NCBI GenBank assembly: GCA_019423755.1
Contig: JAHZAU010000032.1
Coordinates: 1-12,220 of the forward strand
DNA length: 12,220 nucleotides
Reading direction: 5' to 3'
DNA from: Oscillospiraceae bacterium
Lineage (GTDB): Bacteria; Bacillota; Clostridia; Oscillospirales; Ruminococcaceae
Under the pieces are notes generated by a model. It had not been told where the DNA came from, did no database searches, and was given only the letters and a program-made list of their open reading frames with translations. The position numbers and the translations under genes were made by a program. This document shows positions 6,648 through 12,220 of this stretch, piece after piece (position 1 is the stretch's first letter; the number at the start of each line of letters is the position of its first letter).

Positions 6648-6914
6648 AAGGAGAGACCGCGAAAGGGCTTGTAATAGAATGTCTGGATGAGCTGTCCCAT
6701 CTCGCTAGGGCAGCCAATGATTCTTTTTTCTCCTTTTAAAAGGTTTGGCTCAGCTGACGTTTGCCTTGATTTTTCCGGCAACACAGTTTGTGGGAGGCAG
6801 CGCTCCTGAGCCGATCCTTACCTTCTAAGCGAGAAGACCTTCCTCCTCTCCTTTGGGTCGCCATTCTCGGGGTCACCCAAGAATCAAACCATCTGAGAAA
6901 AGGAGTACGAGCAT
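6648..6914 (+). promoter_or_regulatory. Structured leader of the YkvI-type transporter; candidate cis-regulatory RNA
   Basis: A long non-coding stretch rich in complementary segments. GCTG-T-CCC and GGGCAGC form a hairpin (6691-6715) followed by a T-rich tract. CCTTTTAAAAGG is a perfect palindrome (6732-6743). GGCTCA (6747-6752) pairs with TGAGCC (6807-6812), enclosing TTGCC/GGCAA (6761-6781) and GGAG/CTCC (6793-6806), a three-way junction. CTTCT/AGAAG (6822-6836) and TTGGGT/ACCCAA (6853-6880) follow. The transporter's ribosome binding site AAAAGGAG (6898-6905) can pair with CTCCTTTT (6730-6737) or CTCCTTT (6848-6854), each of which has another partner. That is a typical switch arrangement. 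It matches no riboswitch class that I recognise, including the glycine, guanidine and T-box consensus. It could instead be an interspersed repeat. Confidence 0.4.
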
Positions 6915-8018
6915 ATGAGTCAAATAGAACAAGCAAAACCCGTAGTAAAGCCTGGCAGAGTCCTCAGTTATGCAGGCGCATTTATGGCTTTCCTCATCGG
7001 TTCCGGTTTTGCCACCGGTCAGGAAGTTCTTCAGTATTTTGCGGCGTATGGTCTTACCGGCGGCTTGCTGGTTTCTTTGGTTTGCGTAGTCCTGTTTATC
7101 TTTGTAGGCGGCTGCTTTATCGCTGCTGGCAAACGGGAAAACTTTGAAAAAGGCAGCGACATTTACCGTTACTACTGCGGAAAATATGTCGGCACATTCT
7201 ATGACTACTTTTCCATCATCTTCATCTTTGCTTCCTTCGTGGTTATGATGGGCGGCGCCGGTTCCACCCTGAACCAGCACTTTGGCCTTCCCCACTGGGT
7301 AGGAAGCGTCGTCATGATGACCCTGGTATGTGTTACCACCGTCTTCGGCCTCAACGGCATCATCGAAGTAATCGGTAAACTGGGCCCCATCATTGCTATT
7401 TTCGCTATCTTCCTGGGTGTTTACTCCTTCCTGTCCAACCCTGGTGCTGTGGTTACCAGCTCTGCTGCTTTGGAAAGCGGCGAACTGGTGGTAAAACAGG
7501 TTGGTACCAACCCCATTTCTTCTGCTGGCTCCTATGTCGGTTTCTGCATGCTGTGGCTGGCTGCTTTCCTGGCTTCCATGGGTAAAGGCACCAACAGCGT
7601 CCGTGAGGGCGTGTTCGGCACCACCTTCGGCGCCATCGGCTTCACCCTGGGCTGCTTTACCATGATGCTGGGCCTGCTGGCTTATCTGCCGGAACTGTAC
7701 AACTCCGATATTCCGTCCCTGATCCTGGCGGGCAAAATCGGTTCCTGGCTGGCATTTATCTTCTCGGTGATCGTATTTGCCGGTATCTTCACCACCGCAG
7801 TTCCGCTGCTTTGGCAGGTATCTTCCCGCTTCACCAAAGAAGGTACTCCCACCTTTAAGATAACAACTGTGGCCTGCGCCATTGTTGGTACCGTCATTGC
7901 CCTGTTCGTTCCTTTCCAGGACCTGGTCAATGTGATCTACGGCCTCAACGGTTATGTCGGCATCCTTCTGCTGATCTTCATTATCGTAAAAGAAGTCAGA
8001 CGCAGAACCAAAGCTTAA
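6915..8018 (+). CDS. YkvI-family transporter (LeuT-fold amino acid/amine permease)
   Basis: A 367-residue polytopic membrane protein with about ten hydrophobic segments. The N-terminal stretch GAFMAFLIGSGFATGQEVLQ (residues 16-35) is the hallmark of the YkvI family, whose glycine-rich, broken first helix resembles LeuT-fold sodium/solute symporters. A second characteristic stretch is MGGAGSTLNQHFG (about 111-123). Members of this family are annotated as putative amino-acid or branched-chain transporters, but few if any have a proven substrate. The ATG at 6915 has AAAAGGAG 9 nt upstream. Standing directly behind a component B operon, it is the obvious candidate for importing that enzyme's substrate. 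Codon use resembles the grd genes (GGT, GTT, ACC rich), which supports co-expression at high level. Substrate and direction are inferred. Confidence 0.85.
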   Translation: MSQIEQAKPVVKPGRVLSYAGAFMAFLIGSGFATGQEVLQYFAAYGLTGGLLVSLVCVVLFIFVGGCFIAAGKRENFEKGSDIYRYYCGKYVGTFYDYFSIIFIFASFVVMMGGAGSTLNQHFGLPHWVGSVVMMTLVCVTTVFGLNGIIEVIGKLGPIIAIFAIFLGVYSFLSNPGAVVTSSAALESGELVVKQVGTNPISSAGSYVGFCMLWLAAFLASMGKGTNSVREGVFGTTFGAIGFTLGCFTMMLGLLAYLPELYNSDIPSLILAGKIGSWLAFIFSVIVFAGIFTTAVPLLWQVSSRFTKEGTPTFKITTVACAIVGTVIALFVPFQDLVNVIYGLNGYVGILLLIFIIVKEVRRRTKA

Positions 8019-8078
8019 TTTTACTTAAAAAATCCCTATCCCTAACCTTAAAATTACCCTATTATCTTTCCTCTTTTT

Positions 8079-8123
8079 GAGTCATCCTCCGGGGATTCCG
8101 GAGGGTGACTCCTTTCTTTTTTT
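8079..8123 (+). terminator. Intrinsic terminator after the transporter gene
   Basis: GAGTCA-T-CCTCCGG (8079-8092) and CCGGAGG-G-TGACTC (8098-8111) give a 14-bp stem with one T-G pair and a GGATT loop. A T-rich run including seven consecutive Ts follows. Confidence 0.95.
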
Positions 8124-8142
8124 GTAAGTTATCTTCCGGCGC

Positions 8143-8171
8143 TTTGCAGCCGCCCGTACCCATGCTATAAT
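8143..8171 (+). promoter_or_regulatory. Sigma-A promoter of the ProX-type gene
   Basis: A perfect TATAAT (8166-8171) is preceded by TGC, an extended -10. TTTGCA (8143-8148) lies 17 bp upstream as a weak -35. The start codon is 33 bp downstream. Confidence 0.8.
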
Positions 8172-8204
8172 AAGATAGAAAAAACCGGAAAGGATGTTTT
8201 AGCA

Positions 8205-8687
8205 ATGAGAGAACCTGTTTTCGCCCTGCTGGACCAGCTGGGCCTTCCTTATGAAGTCACCGAGCACCCCGCCGTCTACACCATCGAAGAGATGGAACAG
8301 CTGGGCATCACCGCACAGGGCGATGTGTGCAAAAACCTCTTCCTGCGGGACGCCAAGGGCAAAAACCACTACCTGGTAGTCATGCTGGAAGAAAAGCACG
8401 CCGACCTGAAGAAGCTGGCCCTGGAGCTGGACAGCACCAAGCTGAGCTTCGCTTCCGCCGAGCGCCTGCAGAAATACCTGGGCGTGGCCGCCGGTTCGGT
8501 CTCTCCCTTCGGTATCCTTAATGACGCCGAGCATCAGGTCACCGTGGCCCTGGATCGCGACATGGAAGGCAAGACCCGCTTGGGCGTCCACCCCAACGAC
8601 AACACCGCCACCGTCTGGCTCAGCTACGACTCCCTGGTAAAAGCGCTGCGCTCCCAGGGCAACCCCGTCCAGACCATCCGCATCTAA
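8205..8687 (+). CDS. proX: ProX-type prolyl-tRNA editing protein (YbaK family)
   Basis: A 160-residue free-standing editing domain of the YbaK/ProX family, predicted to hydrolyse Ala-tRNA(Pro) that prolyl-tRNA synthetase has mischarged. The conserved core is clear: EHPAVYTIEEM (about residues 20-30), CKNLFLRDAKGKNHYLVV (43-60), LSFASAERL (80-88), GSVSPFGILND (97-107) and HPNDNTATVWLS (126-137). The lysine in CKNLFL is the one expected to bind the tRNA 3' end. An AAAGGA element precedes the ATG. It has its own promoter and terminator, so it is not part of the reductase operon. The PrdX proteins of proline reductase loci belong to the same family; their presence next to Stickland genes may be coincidence here. 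Confidence 0.9.
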   Translation: MREPVFALLDQLGLPYEVTEHPAVYTIEEMEQLGITAQGDVCKNLFLRDAKGKNHYLVVMLEEKHADLKKLALELDSTKLSFASAERLQKYLGVAAGSVSPFGILNDAEHQVTVALDRDMEGKTRLGVHPNDNTATVWLSYDSLVKALRSQGNPVQTIRI

Positions 8688-8698
8688 CCCAACACGCA

Positions 8699-8740
8699 AA
8701 AACGCGGCCCGGGGGACTCCCCCCAAGCCGCGTTTGTTTT
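8699..8740. terminator. Bidirectional terminator between convergent genes
   Basis: AAACGCGGC and GCCGCGTTT (8700-8708 and 8727-8735) enclose a further GGGGG/CCCCC stem. T-rich runs lie beyond the stem on the plus strand and TTTTT on the minus strand. It ends the ProX-type gene and the convergent transporter gene. Confidence 0.9.
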
Positions 8741-8751
8741 GCTGTTTTCTC

Positions 8752-9621
8752 TTACAGGCCTGCCGCCAAGCAGAGCCAGCCGGTGACCACCGACACCAGG
8801 TAAAGGATGCCCATGACCTTCAGATTGTCCTTTTGGCTACGGTTGCTGCGCAGCAGCACCAGCAAGCCCACGCCGGCGCTGGTGCAAAGGCCGGCCACCG
8901 CCGCCCCAAAGGCCAAATCCCCGGCCAGGTAAAGCTGGGTCAGCAGCACCGACACAGCGCAGTTGGGGATGAAGCCCACCAGCGCCGCTGCGAACACCTG
9001 CAGCGGGCCGAGACCCGCCAGCCAGGCGGCCAGCGCATCCTCGCCCACCAGTTCCACCACAAAGCCGATGGCCACCGTCAGCAGGAAGATCACCACAAAG
9101 ATATTCACCGTGTGGCGCACCGCCGACCGCACCACCCCGGCGCCTTCCTGATGGTCGTGGCAGTCGCAGTCATCCAGGGAACCGTCGTAGCCGCCGGTTT
9201 CCGCGCTGGTCAGGCGGAAGCGGCGGGGCAGCAGCACGTCCAAAACAAGGCCGGTAACCAACGCCGCCGCGATCTTCACCCCCAGCAGCTTGCCCAACAC
9301 CGGCAGGCTGCCCGGTGTGGCCAGCAGCACCGGGATGGCCTCATCTGAGGTGCAGAGGAAGACGGCGATCAAGGTGCCCAGGGTGATGACCTTGCTGCCG
9401 TACAGGTTGGCCGCCATGGCGGAAAAGCCGCACTGGGGGAAGCATCCCAGCACAGTACCCACTACAAAGCCGTACCGGCTTTGGGTGGACAGCATCCGCT
9501 CCAGGCCCTGGCTGTGGTGCTGTTCCACATATTCGATGACCAGATAGGCCAAAAACAAAAACGGGATCATCTTCACCGTATCCTCCAGCGCGTGGAGGAG
9601 GGTGTGGACGAGGATCTCCAT
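8752..9621 (-). CDS. Putative manganese/heavy-metal transporter (ArsP_2-like family)
   Basis: A 289-residue membrane protein with about eight to ten hydrophobic segments in two similar halves. The first half has GCFPQCGFSAMAANLYG (59-75) and AVFLCTSDEAIPVLL (86-100). The second half has GFIPNCAVSVLLTQLY (216-231) and AGLCTSAGVGLLVLL (243-257). This paired P-x-C / C-T-S layout belongs to the family annotated as putative manganese transporter or ten-TM heavy-metal (arsenic efflux-like) exporter. The loop between the halves has a charged metal-ligand cluster DCDCHDH (151-157). AAGGAGG precedes the ATG, and a sigma-A promoter lies 45 bp upstream. The family call is good; the metal and the direction of transport are not shown by the sequence. 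Confidence 0.85.
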   Translation of the reverse strand: MEILVHTLLHALEDTVKMIPFLFLAYLVIEYVEQHHSQGLERMLSTQSRYGFVVGTVLGCFPQCGFSAMAANLYGSKVITLGTLIAVFLCTSDEAIPVLLATPGSLPVLGKLLGVKIAAALVTGLVLDVLLPRRFRLTSAETGGYDGSLDDCDCHDHQEGAGVVRSAVRHTVNIFVVIFLLTVAIGFVVELVGEDALAAWLAGLGPLQVFAAALVGFIPNCAVSVLLTQLYLAGDLAFGAAVAGLCTSAGVGLLVLLRSNRSQKDNLKVMGILYLVSVVTGWLCLAAGL

Positions 9622-9642
9622 AATCGAAACCTCCTTTTTCGG

Positions 9643-9671
9643 TTGCCTATTGCAAACTCACTGATTATTAT
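9643..9671 (+). promoter_or_regulatory. Candidate promoter of the methyltransferase operon
   Basis: TTGCCT (9643-9648), a 17-bp spacer and TATTAT (9666-9671) make a fair sigma-A promoter toward the methyltransferase. Its -10 box overlaps the -10 box of the divergent metal-transporter promoter. Confidence 0.55.
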
Positions 9672-9695
9672 ACCTGCAAAAGCCCCGGCGCGCAA
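9667..9695 (-). promoter_or_regulatory. Sigma-A promoter of the metal transporter gene
   Basis: On the minus strand TTGCGC (9695-9690), a 17-bp spacer and a perfect TATAAT (9672-9667). The predicted transcript begins near 9660, about 40 bp before the transporter's start codon. No metal riboswitch fits in so short a leader. Confidence 0.75.
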
Positions 9696-9738
9696 GGCTT
9701 TGCGGAAATTTCCCATTGCTAGGAAAGGGGGCCTTTTT

Positions 9739-10602
9739 ATGCCGCAGTCCGCTTTGCGCGGCGTCAACGAAACCTTATATATCCCGCTTTTGGGCCGGGC
9801 CGAGGGCGAACGCTACGGCACCATCCTCCGGGACCCCATGGCCCGGGAGATGGTAGCCCGGCTGGACTATGATTTTCCCCGGCAATCCCGGTTTCTTTCT
9901 ATATATATGTGCATCCGGGCCGCCATCCTGGATGAAGCCGTGCGGGAATTCCTCTCCCAAAACCCCGGAGCCGCCGTGCTGCACCTGGGCTGTGGGCTGG
10001 ATTCCCGCTGCCTGCGGGTAGGGCAGGGGGCCGGGATTTGGGTGGACGTGGACCTGCCCCCGGTCATCGAGGCCCGGCGGGCCTTCTTCCCGGAAAATGA
10101 CACCTACCACATGCTGGCCGCCTCGGTGACCGAGCCCCATTGGCTGGACCGGCTGCCCGACTGCGACCGGGTGCTGGTGGTGGCCGAGGGGCTGACCATG
10201 TACCTGACCGAGGAGGAAAACCGGCAGCTCCTGCGGGACTTGCAGCAAAAATTCCCCCAGGTGGAATACATCTTCGACGCCTACTCCTGCTCGGCGGTTC
10301 GCTGGTCCCGGCGGAAAAACCCGGTCAACGCCATGGGCGCGGTGATCCGCTGGGGTCTGGACGACCCGCACCAGCTGGAACAGGCCGTCCCCGGGGTGCG
10401 CCACATGCGGACCCAGTATTTTACCGGGGAAAAATGGCGGCAGAAGATCGCCTCCCGCGGCGACCGGCTGCTGTTTGCGCTATTTTACGGCAACGCCTGG
10501 GCAAACCAGCTTTACCGCATCTATACCTTCTCCATCCGGCGCGAGGATTCTGACAAAGGAGGGCCGTCCCATGGCCAAACGATACCGAAAAGCTTATCTT
10601 GA
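9739..10602 (+). CDS. Leucine carboxyl methyltransferase-like SAM-dependent methyltransferase
   Basis: A 287-residue class I SAM methyltransferase of the LCM/PPM1-like family, whose members methylate carboxyl or hydroxyl groups of proteins or small molecules, including polyketides. The SAM-binding motif I is VLHLGCGLDSR (80-90), the acidic motif II is WVDVDLPPVIEAR (101-113) and the post-motif is EGLTMYLTEEE (150-160). The frame is open further upstream into the neighbouring gene. ATG at 9739 is chosen because AGGAAAGGGGG lies just before it and the fold starts soon after. Its last 32 bases overlap the radical SAM gene, so the two are translated together. The substrate is unknown. Confidence 0.88.
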   Translation: MPQSALRGVNETLYIPLLGRAEGERYGTILRDPMAREMVARLDYDFPRQSRFLSIYMCIRAAILDEAVREFLSQNPGAAVLHLGCGLDSRCLRVGQGAGIWVDVDLPPVIEARRAFFPENDTYHMLAASVTEPHWLDRLPDCDRVLVVAEGLTMYLTEEENRQLLRDLQQKFPQVEYIFDAYSCSAVRWSRRKNPVNAMGAVIRWGLDDPHQLEQAVPGVRHMRTQYFTGEKWRQKIASRGDRLLFALFYGNAWANQLYRIYTFSIRREDSDKGGPSHGQTIPKSLS

Positions 10603-11419
10603 GATCACCAACCAGTGCAACCTGCGGTGCAGCTTCTGCATCTGGCACCACCGGCCGCCCCGCCGCATGAGCCCGGAGGAATTTGCCCAGGTGCTCCAAC
10701 AGGTGGAACCGCTGGCGGAGATGATCTACCTGCACCTGATGGGGGAGCCGCTTTCCCACCCGCAGCTGGGGGAGATTTTGGAGCTTTGCCGCCAGACCGG
10801 CCTGCCGGTGAACCTGACCACCAACGGCACCCTGCTGGAACAACAGGCCCCGCTGCTGCTCCACAACCCGGTGATCCGCCGGGTGAGCATCAGCCTCCAC
10901 AGCTTCGAGGGCAACGGCGGCGTGGACCCCACCCGCTACCTGGAAGGGGTCTGCCGCTTTTTGGAGCAGGCCCAGGACGGCGGCCCGCTGTGTGAGGTGC
11001 GCCTGTGGAACCTGGAAGGGGAGGAGGGGCGCCAAAACCGCCGGATGCTGGACTACTTACAGCAGCGCCTGGGGCTGGAACCGGTGGTCCTGCCGGAAAA
11101 ACCCGGCAGCGTGGTGCTGCGTCCCCGGCTGTTTTTGGGGCTGGCCCGGCGCTTTGACTGGCCCAGCCTTTTGGCCCAGGACCTGGGGCCCGACCGCTTC
11201 TGCCGCGGGCTGCGGGACCAGTTCGGGGTGCTCAGCGACGGCACCGTCGTCCCCTGCTGCCTGGACAGCGAAGGTACCATCGCCCTGGGCAACCTGTTTG
11301 AGCAGCCGCTGGCCGACATCCTCCAAAGCCCCCGGGCCAAGGCGCTGTACGACGGCTTTTCCTGCCGCCGGGCGGTGGAACCTCTCTGCCGCCGCTGCGG
11401 CTATTCCACCCGGTTTTAA
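10571..11419 (+). CDS. Radical SAM/SPASM domain protein
   Basis: A 282-residue radical SAM enzyme. The 4Fe-4S cluster that cleaves SAM is bound by CNLRCSFC (Cys16, Cys20, Cys23), near the N-terminus after a typical YLEITNQ strand. MGEP (57-60) is the usual GEP-type SAM contact, and NLTTNGT (81-87) follows. The C-terminal part has a SPASM-type auxiliary cluster region: FCRGL (Cys211), DGTVVPCCLD (Cys229, Cys230), a GNLFEQPLADIL stretch and CRRCGY (Cys273, Cys276). GGAGGG upstream of the ATG at 10571 sets the start, inside the end of the methyltransferase gene. Radical SAM/SPASM proteins often modify peptides, but no precursor peptide is visible nearby. The central region is compact, so the barrel may be short. 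The substrate is unknown. Confidence 0.9.
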   Translation: MAKRYRKAYLEITNQCNLRCSFCIWHHRPPRRMSPEEFAQVLQQVEPLAEMIYLHLMGEPLSHPQLGEILELCRQTGLPVNLTTNGTLLEQQAPLLLHNPVIRRVSISLHSFEGNGGVDPTRYLEGVCRFLEQAQDGGPLCEVRLWNLEGEEGRQNRRMLDYLQQRLGLEPVVLPEKPGSVVLRPRLFLGLARRFDWPSLLAQDLGPDRFCRGLRDQFGVLSDGTVVPCCLDSEGTIALGNLFEQPLADILQSPRAKALYDGFSCRRAVEPLCRRCGYSTRF

Positions 11420-11431
11420 GGAGGCGCGCGC

Positions 11432-12163
11432 ATGAAACATCCTGTCTCTGCCTCCCGGGGCCTTTCCGGCAGCAGCCTGAAGCTTTGGGCCATGGGGCTC
11501 ATGGTCATCGACCACATCGGCGCGGTGCTGTTGGCGCCCATGCTGCCCGGGGCGGGCCTGCCGGACACCTTGCTGGTCTTCCTTACGGCGCCGGGCTCCC
11601 TTTTGGCGTGGGCATACGGCATCTGCCGCCTGCTGGGGCGGCTTTCCTTCCCCATCTACTGCTTCCTGCTGGGGGAGGGCTTTGCCCACACCCACAGCCG
11701 GGGGCGATATCTGGCCCGGCTTGTGGGGTTTGGCCTGCTTTCCGAGGTGCCCTTCGACCTGGCGTCCTCCGGCCGTTGGCTGGAACTGGGTCACCAAAAT
11801 GTCTTCTTCACCCTGGCTCTGGCGCTGCTGGCCCTTTGGGGCTGGGAACGCTTTGCCCGGCAGCCGGAGCTGCGGTTTCTAAGCCTTGCCGCCTGCGCTC
11901 TGGTCGCCGACCTGGGCGGCACCGACTACGGCTCCTTTGGGGTGCTGCTGGTGCTGGCGCTGTTTTTGCTGCGGGACCGTCCGCCGGTGAGGGACGGGGT
12001 CGGCAGCCTGCTCTGCCTGTGGGAGATCTCCGCGCCGCTGGCTTTCCTGCTCATTCGCCGCTACAACGGCACCCGCGGCCTGCCGCTGGGGGTGGCGTTT
12101 TACTGGTTCTACCCGGCCCATCTGCTGGTATTGGGGCTTATTCGGCTGGCGCTTTTCTCCTGA
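11432..12163 (+). CDS. TraX family membrane protein
   Basis: A 243-residue integral membrane protein with about seven or eight hydrophobic segments. The TraX family signatures are LKLWAMGLMVIDHIGAVL (16-33), GRLSFPIYCFLLGEGFAHTH (69-88) and SEVPFDLA (104-111) with QNVFFTLAL (122-130). F-plasmid TraX acetylates the N-terminus of pilin, and the family is related to membrane acyltransferases. Chromosomal clostridial members have no known substrate, and no conjugation genes are visible here. AAGGAGG lies at 11418-11424, overlapping the end of the radical SAM gene. It is therefore the third gene of the methyltransferase operon. Confidence 0.88.
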   Translation: MKHPVSASRGLSGSSLKLWAMGLMVIDHIGAVLLAPMLPGAGLPDTLLVFLTAPGSLLAWAYGICRLLGRLSFPIYCFLLGEGFAHTHSRGRYLARLVGFGLLSEVPFDLASSGRWLELGHQNVFFTLALALLALWGWERFARQPELRFLSLAACALVADLGGTDYGSFGVLLVLALFLLRDRPPVRDGVGSLLCLWEISAPLAFLLIRRYNGTRGLPLGVAFYWFYPAHLLVLGLIRLALFS

Positions 12164-12171
12164 TATTGCAA

Positions 12172-12203
12172 GTCATGACCACCCCTAAGAGGGGTGGCAT
12201 GAC
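12172..12203. repeat. Long palindrome after the TraX gene
   Basis: GTCATG-A-CCACCCCT (12172-12186) pairs with AGGGGTGG-CATGAC (12190-12203), a 14-bp stem with one bulged A and an AAG loop. No T-run follows, so it is not a normal intrinsic terminator. A second palindrome, GGCC-TATAA-GGCC (12208-12220), follows 4 bases later and reaches the window end. It may be a repetitive palindromic element, the end of a mobile element, or a U-less terminator. Confidence 0.5.
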
Positions 12204-12220
12204 GAGCGGCCTATAAGGCC

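Noticed and set aside
5279..6784. A 501-codon open frame antisense to the GrdB-type gene
   Set aside because: Same cause: it is a shadow of a highly biased coding sequence. The sense strand has the conserved selenoprotein motifs.
6648..6914. Glycine riboswitch, guanidine riboswitch or T-box before the transporter
   Set aside because: GGAGAG at 6650-6655 recalls the glycine aptamer, but the matching CTCTCAGG and the CCGAAGG segment are missing. The guanidine-I and T-box consensus blocks are also absent.
8205..8687. The ProX-type gene as part of the reductase pathway (PrdX-like)
   Set aside because: It has its own promoter and is separated from the transporter by a strong terminator. The motifs fit ordinary ProX editing proteins, and no proline reductase genes are present.
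8734..9348. A 204-codon plus-strand frame opposite the metal transporter
   Set aside because: It is a Gln/His/Ala-rich shadow with no motif. The minus-strand frame has a ribosome binding site, promoter and family signatures.
11432..12163. TraX gene as a sign of a conjugative element
   Set aside because: No other transfer, relaxase or integrase gene is visible, and chromosomal TraX-family genes are common in Clostridia.

Overview
The window looks like a piece of chromosome from a moderately GC-rich anaerobic Bacillota, most likely a gut Clostridia of the Oscillospiraceae type. The reasons are strong AGGAGG-type ribosome binding sites, a RelQ-like small alarmone synthetase, a selenocysteine-containing Stickland-type reductase with a GrdX protein, a sigma-54 promoter, and YkvI, SdpI and TraX family proteins. 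The genus is an inference and was not tested.

Layout. Bases 1-125 hold a complete tRNA-Leu(CAG) and its terminator. A GNAT acetyltransferase (155-613) and a RelQ-type (p)ppGpp synthetase with a TTG start (765-1496) follow on the plus strand. They end at a strong terminator. Convergent to them is a two-gene minus-strand unit: a sigma-54 activator with no sensor domain (3004-1979) and an SdpI/YhfL-family membrane protein that starts 1 nt after it (1977-1567).

The centre of the window is a substrate-activating 'component B' module of the glycine/sarcosine/betaine reductase family. A 508-bp AT-rich divergent region carries palindromes and a consensus -24/-12 promoter (3416-3430). This promoter reads into grdX (3513-3911), a GrdE-type proprotein with the pyruvoyl-forming Cys242 (3974-5260), and a GrdB-type selenoprotein (5297-6604). 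In the last of these, TGA at 6344 is read through as Sec350 with a SECIS-like hairpin after it. Behind a terminator and a structured 270-nt leader lies a YkvI-family amino-acid/amine transporter (6915-8018). No gene for selenoprotein A (GrdA), component C (GrdC/GrdD) or thioredoxin is present, so this B component must use partners encoded elsewhere. The likely logic is that the activator switches on uptake and reductive cleavage of one amine or amino acid, feeding acetyl phosphate formation. The substrate cannot be told from the sequence.

To the right are a ProX-type Ala-tRNA(Pro) deacylase (8205-8687), a convergent putative manganese/heavy-metal exporter (9621-8752), and a plus-strand run. 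That run comprises a leucine-carboxyl-methyltransferase-like SAM enzyme (9739-10602), an overlapping radical SAM/SPASM protein (10571-11419) and a TraX-family membrane protein (11432-12163). The window ends in a strong palindrome without a U-tract.
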